Of a stretch of 64,000 bases of DNA, positions 34,952-47,900 are shown piece after piece; position 1 is the first letter of the stretch, and each line of letters opens with the position of its first letter. The translations under genes and the position numbers were made by a program. The stretch spans positions 124,001-188,000 of the forward strand of contig JASANG010000777.1 in the NCBI GenBank assembly GCA_030248215.1. The letters are read 5' to 3'. Source of the stretch: Enoplolaimus lenunculus. Lineage: Eukaryota; Nematoda; Enoplea; Enoplida; Thoracostomopsidae. Under the pieces are notes generated by a model. That model saw only the letters and a list, made by a program, of their open reading frames with translations. It made no database searches and had not been told where the DNA came from.

Positions 34952-34993
34952 GCTGCTGCTGTTGCAGTTGTTGTTGTTGCTGTTGTTGTTTTT
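34707..34993. repeat. (TTG)n/(CTG)n microsatellite, about 290 bp
   Basis: An interrupted trinucleotide array, (CAA)n/(CAG)n on the reverse strand, with two CAATTGTTGCAG interruptions. It lies about 1 kb downstream of the Musashi stop. The reverse strand keeps a 170-codon polyglutamine frame (34575-35087), but all frames are open because the unit is three bases, and no convincing splice acceptor precedes it. Best treated as non-coding or 3' UTR. Confidence 0.85.
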
Positions 34994-35093
34994 GTTGTCG
35001 TCGATGTTGTTGTTTATGATAAACTTGTTGCTTTTGTTGATGCTTTTCGTAATACCCATCCCTAGCGCGTTTTACATACCGACACAAATGCGA

Positions 35094-35099
35094 TTTATT
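35094..35099 (-). terminator. Candidate polyadenylation signal for the Musashi gene
   Basis: AATAAA on the reverse strand about 890 nt after the stop; a second candidate lies at 34658-34663, beyond the microsatellite. Confidence 0.25.
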
Positions 35100-35689
35100 T
35101 TAAACGAGGAAATAATTCACAATAAAAAAATCACATTCACTACGAAGGCAGACAGTTGCGCATTGCGGTAGAAACAAATTATTCAAATCCGGTTTACAAA
35201 CGGAAAGGACGGGCGCGCAATCCGGGGTATATTAGGCAACATTCGGGACAGAGGGGGCTCATTTGACTCAAACAAACGGCCGGAAGCGAACGAAACAATT
35301 ACGGTACGTATTTATAAACAACGTATTTTTTGGGTCGGAGAAAACCCAGCGAGACGTCTGTGTACTTCATTTTAAGTATAACCGTTGTAAGCAGCAATCA
35401 AATGGGGTGCCTGAAATAAAACAATATAAACTAATAATTACCAATCCATGTGTACAGTGTCGTCGGACCGGGCCCGGGCCGATAGTAATGGGCGCGGACC
35501 GATGGTGATGCGCCCGGAGCAATGAAAACAAGCCCGCACGGGCCTGGGCAGTAAAAATTGGGCCAGCAGTCGCCTTCCCAAAAAATACAAAACATACTTC
35601 AGAACTGTATATTTCACGTTTTTGAGAATTTGTCTAAATCATTATTACACTTTGTTAATACAAATTATCCGCATAGTCACAATTTTTGT

Positions 35690-35770
35690 ACTTCCGATCT
35701 CCAATTCCGATTCCGATTCCGGTATAAATTTACTGTTCCGATTCCTATTCCGGTATAACCCAGTTTCGCT
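35690..35770. repeat. GATTCCGATTCCGG-type foldback fragment
   Basis: GATTCCGATTCCGGTATAAA and CGATTCCTATTCCGGTATAA followed by CCCAGTTTCGCT, closely matching 61725-62016. Confidence 0.6.
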
Positions 35771-35983
35771 ATGCACCATGCCTTGTGTGGCATCCTGCAG
35801 TTGCAAATCGGGCAAGGATACAAACAAATATCTGCTTCATGGTTTAATATCCGGCGGAAAACGAATTACGCTAACAAATGGACATTAGCAGTACGAATTG
35901 CTGAAAGGTTCCAAGCATTGCCAGTACCGAAAACGCAGTTGAAACATTATCGTCTGAGAGGGATTTCACCCCCTAAGCCCCCA

Positions 35984-38900
35984 TCACCACAGCCCTATCC
36001 AAAAACTTGCCTTAAACTGAAGCGTCGTCATCGAAGTCGCGTTAGTCGCTTGAACATACCCTGGCGACAGCTCACCAGGAGCGCCTACCGAGCATATAGC
36101 GGCTTGTTGTTGTTGCTGCGCGGCCGCTGCAGCCGCTGCAACGTGCTGTTGCAACTGTTGTTGTTGCTGCTGTTGTTGCTGCTGCTGTTGCATAAGCCCA
36201 GATTGTGGCATAATGCCACCCGCAGACGTTGTTGCAGAAACAGACGTCTGCTGTTGCTGTTGCGCTTGTGCAGCAGCAGCAGCCGCCGCAGCAGCAGCGG
36301 CGGCATAAAACGCCGAATTTGGATCGGTCGCGGCGAACGGATTTCCGAACGTCGGCGTTGTAGGCACACCGCCTGGAGTCGTTGGTGACCCGTTGGCGAG
36401 AGTGGTTATGCCATTGGTCGCTGCGACTGCTGCCCCGCCCGGGGTACCTGGGGGTATAACGTTCGACATTGACGTGAATAGGGTGGTGGTACGGCCGTTG
36501 CCAGCTATATTCGAGGCACCAGTTGGAGCGCATGCTGCGCTTAACGGAGACGTAGGCGATAAATGATAGCCGGCGGCAGCTGTCGGTGCTTGATAGGTAG
36601 TTAACACTGAAAAAGAAAACAAATGACTAAAAATCTACAATTGCCATATATTTCTAAATTTTGCTTTCCATAATAAAAATTGCAAAATAACCTCTACGTA
36701 TATTTCAGTCAAATTTGTCCTGACGAAATAGCAAAATCCGACTACCTTTCTTATCAAGCGGAGACCGTGTAGCAACCATATAACAAGTTTTTCCAGTTAA
36801 TCCATCTTCGCCAGCCAATGTTTGCTCAAAAACGAAAATAATTGAACGACCTGGATTTATAGACATCCTCTTAAGACAGTCTACTCCTCGAAAAAACTAC
36901 TATTTCTACAATTTCACCACAATAAATGCTACATAAAAGAAACGGCTTAAGACAGCTGCGGAACTACAAAATTTCACATAGTCCAACAGTAAACGCACAA
37001 AATGCGATCAGTTTTGAAACTTATATCTCATTATTTAAAAAATTGCATGGTATTATCGCCAACTGGTAATAGGTGCTATATACTAGGGATCCGCCAGAAT
37101 TCCTGTTACGACCAAATTCCTGCAACAAATTGATTCCTGTTCGTGTTCCTGTGCCGGCAACATTTAGTTCTTGGTGGAACCCTGCTACACTCATTTGAAA
37201 ATACGGGGTACATAATCCAGATCAACGAAAGTATAATAGCTTACTTTGCCGATGAGTGACCGCAGCCAAATCGGGTCGTATCGATAATGGCGCAGCTGCA
37301 GCTGCAGGCAGAGTCGCTGTGGCGCCGTGCGGTGGCGGAACCCCGCCGGCTCCGGTCGGTGACGATGCCGCAGCGGCAGCTGCCATCAGGCTTGCTAAGT
37401 CCGTCGGACTGCCAGGAAGCATGTAATTGTACAGACCAGACATATCTTAAACAAAAATTCATACCGTAGACATAAAAGCTATCACCAAAAATAATACAAA
37501 ACCAATAAAAATAACAAACGGAAGCAGTAGAAAAAACAATAAAAATAACTACTCAAAATTTCAAATACACATATGTATATACGTATGTATGTATGTATGT
37601 AAAATATACCTGGATAGTACAAACCAGCACCATAACCGTTGACTTTCGGAAGCATAGCGACAGAACAAGCTAAAATAAATACAAAAACAATTAAATTAAA
37701 ATACATAACATTGCAAAAAATAAGAAAAATGCTGCTTTTATATGCACGACGTTATCAATGAAAAACGAGAACTCGAGTCCACAATTTAGAATGGACCGTT
37801 TTATGCCAAAGTCATCACAACCAAAGTTCAACTCTCAAATTCAAGTCCTACAAACAAGAATGGGAGCCACGGGGAACTCAGCACCCTAGAAAAACATTAG
37901 CCTCACTTGTGAACCTAGTATTTCAACCGCAGGCCGCTCCTAAAATTACTTTCGTCCCCAGCAGGTGCAGCCGGCTACAGGCCTGTAAAATTAGCAAAAA
38001 CGTAAATTAACAGTAATGTTGTTTCGTTAAAGTCATCAGTTAACTCAATCCTGCACGCATATCTTCTATTTCATCTGAATTCAAGTTACAAGATACACGG
38101 TAAGAACCAGTTCGATCCATCATGTCCAAAAGCACCTGCGTCAAGTTACATAAAACGGGCTTTGAGCAATTTCACAAATGCCACAATTTATTAGCAAAAG
38201 TATCCCTATATCTAATCAAACCGAATGCATGAAGACTACGCGCTAAGTATAAAACTGGAGTATAATAAAGGTTTCCCGAATCTAAGAAATCTAAGCTTAA
38301 TCAAAGCATAAGCATACTAATGAAATGAGCGATGAATTGCCGAGTCGATGAAAAGTCGGATTACAAGCTGTCGTGCGACGAATTGTCAGGTGACAAACTG
38401 TCGTAAGCGTTACGCGTTAAAGTTTAAATCATAAATTAGTACGCGGCGTGTGGTATAACGGCAACTAGCGTACGTACCATAACGAACTACGCCATACGGC
38501 TCCAAGTATCATCAGTCGCCGCATGGCGCCGTACAGTAGTACCACACGAAAAATATATTTCCGCCCTAAGGATCTACAATTATTCTACTAATACATTTAA
38601 CTATAGAATTTATTCGCAATAAAAGCCCAAAAGATGTATACCTCCTAACCGAACTGAATCTAAGACAATTCGTAGCCCGATAACTTGTCGCCCAACAGTG
38701 TCATAAAGTCTATAAACAAATCTTAGCATAATTCTAAGCTTAAGCCTAAACCTAAGCATAACGATGGGCTACGAATTGTCGAAATGAAATTTCGGATGAC
38801 AAGTTGTCGGGCAACGAATTGTGGTGCTACCAATCGGACAAAACAAAATAATGCAATACAAAAACCGCTGAAACACTAAACAAAGTTTAGAAATACTAAA

Positions 38901-41900
38901 TCTATTTGTAATCGGGGCCTCGCCAATCGGCCAGAAATGTTCGATGAGAATAAAATATGTTTTGATTTTTGTAAACATTTGTCTAAAGAGGCATACATAG
39001 AACATACATCATTAATATAACGAATCTTAATGTACCACTACTATCCATTGCCGCATTTACTTTAGAGTTTCATGCTGGAAATCTAATACAACCACTTTGA
39101 GTTGAAAAAACTGTTTCACATCTGAATACAAAAAAATTATATTCGGCTTTAATATTTGTCATCAACTGACAGATGTTTTTGCAAAAAAACCCAGCAACAT
39201 TTGTTCAATTACAATGGCAACGACTACAATACGTAATTTGGACATCGTTCCAGCTCAATTTTATACGGCATAATTGCGTGAACGCAAAATATATACATAC
39301 AGATATATAAATTTAGAACAAAAAAATACGCCGAAATTTCAAAAACTAACCATTTTAGCATGTTTAGGTCATAAAATACTTATCATTCGAAGTGCATATA
39401 TTCTGATGACTATAGAATTTGCACCAAAATTTAGAGGAAATCTACCACGGTCCACGCGCACAAACAAAACATTTCTATCGCAATCTATGAAGCAGTGATT
39501 GCACTAATACAAAACAATTGCAAACTGCATAAAACTCGGGTTAAGAACAACTATAACTCGTCTCAATTACTAAACTACTTTAGACCGACCCTAATTTGGC
39601 GACAGCATATCGTAGTTGAAACGAAATCGTACTATCTTAGACAGCCATCCAGACACCAACTAATTATGACACGACAGGATTTGCAGTTTCCGGTTCCGGC
39701 AAAGAAAATGATACCAGGATCAGGCATTTTCTGATATCCGATCGCAATCGTTTATTTCTTTTGTCAAATATTTACTGGATGAAACTAGAAACATGTCTAA
39801 ACAAACCGTTTAACGAAACATTAACAGAATAAAGATAAATCTACCTTTGGTGCAGCGGCCAATGTAAAGAACAGACACGGAACAGTATTACAAGCACATT
39901 CCTAAGCGTAAGCCAAAGCGTAAACCTAAGCGTAAGAATGAGCATATTCCTTAGTCTTAGCCTAAGCATAAGCCAAGCAAAAAATTAGTCTAAAGTCTAA
40001 GCTTACTCTATTACAGTCCCACAGCAAAACGTTCCGTCCATGATCTTTACATGGGCCGGTGCAACGCACGCCTACAATTGTAGTACCCCAATCCATTAGC
40101 GGATTCATCCGAAGGGCGGGTGGCGCACGCCTCCTGTAATTTTCCCCCTGAGAAAATTGTCACATATACTGCATACAGTAAAACTGCGTTTCATAACTTT
40201 GGCCAGCCCGCCCCCACGTCCGAAATTCTGGATTGATCCGTCCCTGCGCAAAGCAACAAAGTATAACATCGCTGTGCCAGGCCTATACACAATTTTAAAC
40301 CGGTCATACAATCCTAAAGATATTCCTACTTATAAAAAGGCCTGGAAAACACCCGCAGATGAAAGTATTCCTCCTAAACGAAGATTACTAATCCTTCGCA
40401 GTCAGCCTATATATGTTTAGAAAACAATCCGTATCTAGTAAATTAGTTCAAAACTAACAATTGCGTTATACTTTACAATGCTGCTAGTCGCAACTAAAAG
40501 TAAACTTTAGATGTATCGTGCAACGAATCACAGCCCTAATGCAGTGCCATACACAGCCACTTAATATAAAACTGTTTTAATACGCTAGAACCTTCAGTGA
40601 CACATGTACAATTACGAGCCGTATTCTCAACTGCGTGTCGCACCTATTACCAGCTTGCATAGTTCCAATAGGAACTACATTTCAAAAAACACCGGAACAG
40701 GGACACAGGAATTAACTTTTTAACCGGAATCGAAACAGGAATTGCAAATATACTGCTACGCTAACTTTACTGCTAATTCACTAAGGCACAAAATTAAATA
40801 TTCCGTTTGTCGCCTGTTTTGCATACCGTGAAGATACACCGGATCTTGCGTCTTTCATTGCCGGAACAGGGCCAGCAATTGCGGTTTTACAGGAATTCCG
40901 GCCGGAAAAGAAATTCCAGTGTAATTTCTGTCAGCTAGCGATACTTTGTTCATGTGGTTCACTGCGACAGCTGAGGATCTCACAGTAGGCACATGCAAAT
41001 CAAATGCGAAAACGAGCTACTGTTTTTTTTACGCAAAATCGACCATTTTAAAGGCTGCCACATAAACTGGTGATAGATGCTACACACCTTTACGACTACG
41101 GGGAACGCGCGTGTTTTAAAACAGCAATAGCCGGCCGCTCATGTTCATAGCCACCTCAGATAGCAATATGGAGACACTAAAAAAGTTTCCACAGCACGGT
41201 ATTACGACAATTCGTCGGCCGAAACCTCGACGGACCTACGTTTTGTTGCTCACCGTTAGGCTTAGGCGTACGCTTAGGCATGTGTCAGAGCGAAATATTG
41301 CTGTCGAGGTCAATGAAATATCAGGTGACAAGCCATCCCGCGACAACGTCACTGATGATTCGTACATCAGAACGGATACTTTCAGCAACAAATGCTACGA
41401 TTCCTACGAGAAAAAACTAAACTATTTTCTAGAGCAAAGGTTGTCAGCTTCACCTATGTATATAACGGGGCGTAGCCAGGGGCAAATTTCAAGTGTCAAC
41501 CACACGTCGAGATTTTGGTTGAGTGGTTTTTAAACACTGTATCACTTTACAATACAGGAACCCCTTCGAAACTTTGGCCCATGTAAAGATCAGGGCCAGA
41601 ACGTTTTTGTGTGGGACCAGAAAATAGAAAGCTTAAGCTTTAGACTAATTTTTTGTTTGGTTATGCTTAGGTTTAGGCTTACGGGTCTGTTTATAATACT
41701 GTTCCGCCCCTGTTCTTGACATTGGCCGAAACTTTTAACGTAAGCCCCCCTTTCCAAACTCCTGGCTACGCCCATAATATGCAGCGCCTATCGCCAATTT
41801 ACCAACGAGAAAATTTCGAAATCGAGCACATCATTTCCTAAATTACTCCAGCCTAAACGTTGAAACTTTGCGCGGCAATTGTTATATTCTACCATTAGGC

Positions 41901-44900
41901 GTGCACTACATTGAACATAGGCGCTACACGCATCTGAGAATACCAGTCTATAAATCAGAATATTATTTAAAAGAACAAAAAAATGAAAAATATTCTATTT
42001 CCATTCTAAATTCTGATTCCTACTTCAAGCGGTAAAATCAGTGAAAACACACTTTAAAAAACTAATAACACCAGCGCAACACAAGGGGGTGCAGCGGCAG
42101 TTACAGACTAGAATCTAAAGCGCGCTAAAGTAAACGCTACATTGAAAGAGTTCATAATTACAAACAAGAGTATACAACTTAGCAATGAATGCTCGTTTCA
42201 ATTGAATGTTCATTTCAATATATATGTCACAAAATGAACATCAGCGTTTTGGCAGAAGTAAAATTTCGACGCATTCGGAATTCAATTTTTTCTCGAAACC
42301 GGAATTTCAAATTTTAGTCTTGTTGGTTTTGATTACATTTCGTAACACAATTTGTCTTCGGTGTACGTTTTCCGAAGTATTAATGCAGTAAAACATTTTT
42401 TCACTTTTCGAGCCTTTTCGTTGCGTCAAACCATGATGCGATATACTCAATTTAAATTTGCAAAAATGTTGTTGCCAGAAAAAACGCTCGTCGTAACGAA
42501 AAATGTCAGAATTCCGGTATCGGAATCGCACTCGGCCGAAAATAGAACAGTGGATTCGCCGGAATTTCAATTGGTATCCCGTTGAAACCCTGCTGTTGAC
42601 AGTCCATTTGCCATAAGTGGTATCTGATCAGTCAAAAACGCCGACGGCAGCACAATCAACTAACTTGAGAGCAACACTAAACATTTAACCAATAGCATTG
42701 CAGCAAAAGCTGCGTTTTACTATTCCATCCGGCGAGGTAAATTTAGTTTGCTTTTTCAAATAGTGGTCATGGCTACGATGGGCAACAAGTTAGTGGTGTG
42801 ACGCTATATTTTGATGGCGTCCGGTGCCGTCCGTAGTCGCGTACGGCGGTTGGTCGCGTCCTTTTGAAAAACTGAAAATTTTTTGATAAATCTAGGAAAA
42901 ATTACAAGTTGACCTGAATGGTTGTCGTTTTAGCAGTATCAATCTCGTCAACTCAGCGTTCCATATTTTTCAACTTTCCAACATTGTTTAGACGCAAAAA
43001 TTGGCTTAGGGAACACGTCGAAAAAATGTGAATTTCTTAAAAAATCTCCGTTTAAATCAAAATTTCTAACCATTACGAAAACAATCAAAGATACGTTCGA
43101 AAGCTGCGTTAAACTCAACCGCAAGCATTCAGATATAAGCTGGCATACTCGTTCAAATGATCATTCTAAACTGTTTTTACTACAACGGTCAATGCTACGC
43201 TAGAGACTAAAAGGCTATCCCTTGCGGAAAGAGTCCATCGCCTTACCCGCCGTCAGGCCGGTACAAAGCTCAACCAGCCGCCGCTGTGGTGGACCGTAAC
43301 AACAACTGGTGTAGTAGTTTTCCTTCAACCGCTATTTCACCCCCTGAAATGTGCACTGGAAAACTTTAAACGTCAATTGTCTGCAACGCAAATACGTCAA
43401 CAATAATTTTTCATTTCGTTATTTCGTCGCGCAGTACTTTTAGGGTTGAACTATACTTGTGCGGCGTCAGCAGATACCTGTCCGGCGCCGTCCGTCCTCC
43501 GTACGGCGCCGTCAGTCACCATAAGGTATCGTACGTGGGTAATTCGCGTGCGATACCACACCTTGACGGACGGTGACGGACGGCACCGTACAACGTTATA
43601 ATAATTAAAAAGTATAGCGCAACCCTTAATCTGACACAACGCAAATGTTACATATTTAAGCCTAACCTTAAGCATAACCGTAAGCCTAGATTGGATCCGA
43701 ACCCTAGGCCTAATTATATACGCGGGGCGTGAAACTACAACTGTGGGAGGCGAGAAGTAAACATGTGCTTTGTTTAAAAACTCTGACAGCCAGTCAAGCG
43801 ACCGAAATTAAGATTTATCGTGCAACCAAAAATGCCAACCCTTAACGACAATAATATCAGTTTGAACCAAACTATAAGTAGGCAGCGGGTACAAATCAAA
43901 TTCTACTTGTTTCGTTTTAACCAATCAGATGCCATTACTGCGGTGGCCACAACATTTCCACGCCAACACTTACCCTCAAACCTTAATATTAACAGCCAAA
44001 ATTATAAACCTTATACAGTATATCCTTCGCTAAAGTTGCCCCCGTTCATGGTTTCAATTGAACTCCCACTCAGTTTTAGTGACGCTAAAACAAGGGTCTC
44101 AACTTTTGATTGCATTAATTACTTAGCTAATAGTTAACGTTAACCAAAATGTTAATATAAATATAATTTGAAAAATAAAAAGCTCTCGTATTCATCAGGA
44201 CAAAATGATCGAGAAAAAAACCCAATACTCTAAATCCAAATTTACTTCAATGGATCTACGACAACTTTCTAACCAAGCGGTATATTTTAAAAATATTTCA
44301 ACTTCAATAATGTCATAGAAATAATTACAGCACTGATTGCCATATCTTCATACGACAATGTCGAAAAACGAACGCTTAAGCATGACACCTTAACAAAATT
44401 GCACCAATTTACTAGTATGGCTTACGCAATATTTTCATCAAAACATACATAAAGTAATTTTGTAATTTTAAAATTCAATACACAATTTAGACAATGTTAC
44501 ACTGTTTTATTCAGTGGATGTAAAATGACAAAGAAACGGCTGAAAATGAGCTGAACTGTATACTCATACTCTTTTTACGCATCCGATAAAATAAATTCAG
44601 ACAAAAAACCACAGCGGTAAGCTCAAAGCAAAAAAATTATTGGCCCCCCACACCCCAAGCCATCATCGCTCACGCTCAACGATGCCTACAGCCATGCAAA
44701 TTGGCGTACAACACTATCTATCGCCAGCCAATCGATGGGACACTGGCCAACTGTGGGAACGAACAGCGCCCCACGACGGCCCCTGTGCGGATTCCGATGA
44801 TGTCATTGCCTCTCGCCGTGACGTATGCCGAAGTCATTTGAAACCAAAACCATCCAACATGGGATAGAGTAAACTTATCACGGTCAGTTTACTACTTTGT

Positions 44901-47900
44901 AACACCTCCATCCTCAACATGGACCGCAATTTGAATTTAGAAATTGAAAATTTTCCAAATAACACCGACACCTCCCACAACCGTATTAAGTTTACTTATT
45001 TTAACAAAAATCAAAACTTAATTGTTACAACCACGGACCAAATGTAATTTTAGTAACTTATAAGCTGAAGAACTTTACAATATATTTAATAATATTCTTT
45101 TTTTATCCTTTGGTTCGTTTTCCGGGTCGTAAAAACGTGGGGAGCTGTGACTGTTGCAACACCGGTTAGCACCCGGACATATCTTGAGGGCGCAATCCAC
45201 ATAGGACAACAAAATCTCAACGATTGCTTACCTAGAAGCGACTCAGGGAGACCGTATATATTTCGAGCAGCGGCGCGACTTTTTGCCAACGTCACTGGTA
45301 ACATCACTTCTTTCGGTTGAGCTTTTTTGCATTCAACCTGTAACACAAGTGAAATCAAATTCACACCGTAATCACGACACTATGCTTGGTGTCCAGAGCC
45401 GGACGGCGCCGCACGTGAAACAATTTTTGTCTACAAATTGTTATGCGGTTGCATGCGACAAATCCACGCCCGACAACCGTACGTTGCCGGACGAAGCTGG
45501 ACAGCAGAGTGGCAATAAAGGTTCAGATTCTGATTCGGCAAAAAATTGTGCTTCGGATTCGGATTCGGTTGTGAATAAGTCGAATCAAAAAGCCAAATCC
45601 AAAAATGTTCGACAATATGCTTTTTCAGTTTTAAACAATAAAAAATTTTAAATAACTTGTTATATTAATAAAAAAAATTTCGTTTCAGGTCCCAAATCTC
45701 AAAATTGATGTTGGGCACGAAAGATATTTAAGTTTAAAAATTATGCGGCTGGCATTGCACTGATATCCTTAAACAAATTATAGAACCCTATTCAAGTACG
45801 ACTTCATACTAAAGTATGTACTAACCGTTTACCGTGCCAATTAACCGTTTCGAAAAACGTACTTAAATTAAGTAAATATTTATGTCACTGACCAAGTTTG
45901 ATGCGCCATCAGTTCACGTGTTTTAACCTTAGTCTAACTGAGATTGTAGACCGAATGTGCCTCTTAATGTACAGGGAAATTAAGGTTTCCTTATTAGGGC
46001 ACTGGTTCAGTTTTGGCATCCATTTGTTTTTGTTAAAAAACCTAAGTATTTACTTAAGTCGACAACTTAAGTAAGCATAACTTAAGTAAATACATACTTA
46101 AGTACGATTTCGGAAACGCAGTGACTGATCAAGTGCAAAATTAAGCACATTACGCGTGTTTCATTTGCCCTACCAATGTGCAGAGTTTGAAATTTACCGC
46201 TGTTATAATTTTCCAGCTTAAAACCTTATTTCCGACATGTACTCTATCGTATCCACTGTTAATAATTAATACACCTCCAGTATTTAGTAAATTAAGCTTT
46301 TCGGCGCTGAACACATGATAGAAAAATTTGTACAGAGTCAGTGAGCTTACCATTTTCCCGTTGATTTCATGAAAATGAATCTCGCACACTTTTTCAACAA
46401 CGTCTTCGTTTTCAAATGTTATAAACCCGAAACCTGAACAAATACATTTCAACTGTTTGCATACACAAAATGTCTTAAAGTTGTACCAAAAGTTAAACAG
46501 CTTCAACTAAAGCCCTATCCAATGTCTACGCCCCAGGGTGGCACCGAACCCACGAGTTTACCGAATCCGAATCCATCGCAATTTTGCCGGATCCGAAAGC
46601 TTAACTACAGAAAATCTGTACTTATCAGACAAACCAATTGCACTAAATTAAACCTGTAGCCGTTTGACGTACCGAGTCAATCGTCCGGATCTCAACCTAT
46701 GCCCACAACAGAAATCCGGAACCGCGACTTTTAAATGTTTCCGATAAAAACTTTTTGTCGATTCAAACTCAATTTCGAAAACAAAAACTCGTCTTTCCGA
46801 ACGTTGTCGGATTCAACTTTTCAAAAGCGAATACGGATCCAAATTTTCAATTTTGCCACATCCGAGATTTCGTTGCCACACCGTCGTGTAAGTGCCAGTC
46901 TAGGAAGGAACCGGGACTTCAGACCTTTTAACTAAGCAGCTGGAAAAGCGGGCCTCCAGAGAGGGGATCGAACTCTCAGCCTACTGATCCTTAAGTAAAC
47001 ATTCTACCACTGCGCTACGCAGCCCGCTTCTCCAAATACCTTTTTCGTCGAATATATTATAATATCAGGCAGCTGGTTCACAACTAATTATGCTTCAGCC
47101 TAAATCGTTAGCAGTTATCTGACCATAATTCGCGAACAAAACTAAATGACCTTTTTTAGGCAATCGCTGTCTGCAGTATAGAAGTAATACGATCAATGTT
47201 GTTCACAACTTTGAAAATAAGTACTACAACCGACAAACTAACCTCTATGTCTTTGTGTCGTTTTGTCATACATAAGCATAGATTCTTCAATCTAAAATCA
47301 AACCAACAAACATAAAAACAATTTTAATAAACAAAATTACTATTAAATTAAATAAGATATTGAGAAAGACAACAGGTTCCGAACGCTTGGTTCAAATCAA
47401 GTCTTAAACCTAAAAAGAGACCGAAGTCGTATGCCAATGTTCGGGACCGGTTTTGTACATAGGTGCAAGTGGGAATACACACATATATCAGGGTGCAGCC
47501 GGATTTACTATTTAGCGGAACAGGAATTAGAAAAAACTACAGGAAACGTAACTGGAAAATGGAAAATACATGCCATAAAAATGCATTTTAATTTTCTTAT
47601 TTGCAATATTATTGGTGAAACAACCCTAGTTGGAGACACGTATGCACTTTATCTGTTGTATTTTAGATTTTTAAAATCCGTGGAAGCGAAATCTACGTTG
47701 GATGATTTGTTTTTCGCGACTGACAAGGATTACATATAATAACTAAATCAAATCTATTCAATTTTTATCGTCATTTTTTGTACAAGATTTTAATTGCAAC
47801 CAACTAAAATTTAACACTGGAATTTCTAATTCCGCCAAAAAATTAACCAGAACTGGAACTGGAAGGTGAAAAAATGCCGAAACCGGAATTCCGGAATTAA

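Noticed and set aside
34575-35087. 170-codon polyglutamine reading frame on the reverse strand, with poly-Leu, poly-Cys, poly-Val and poly-Asn frames overlapping
   Set aside because: All come from one trinucleotide microsatellite; no convincing splice acceptor or conserved flank supports translation.
36085-36533. Alternative reverse frames and a 205-codon forward frame (35771-36388) over the Musashi last exon
   Set aside because: Shadows of the Gln/Ala-coding exon, whose frame is fixed by splice phase and the upstream Musashi exons.
45283-45651. Forward Ser/Asp-rich frame
   Set aside because: Antisense to Musashi exon 5 at its start and a GATTCGG reiteration at its end.
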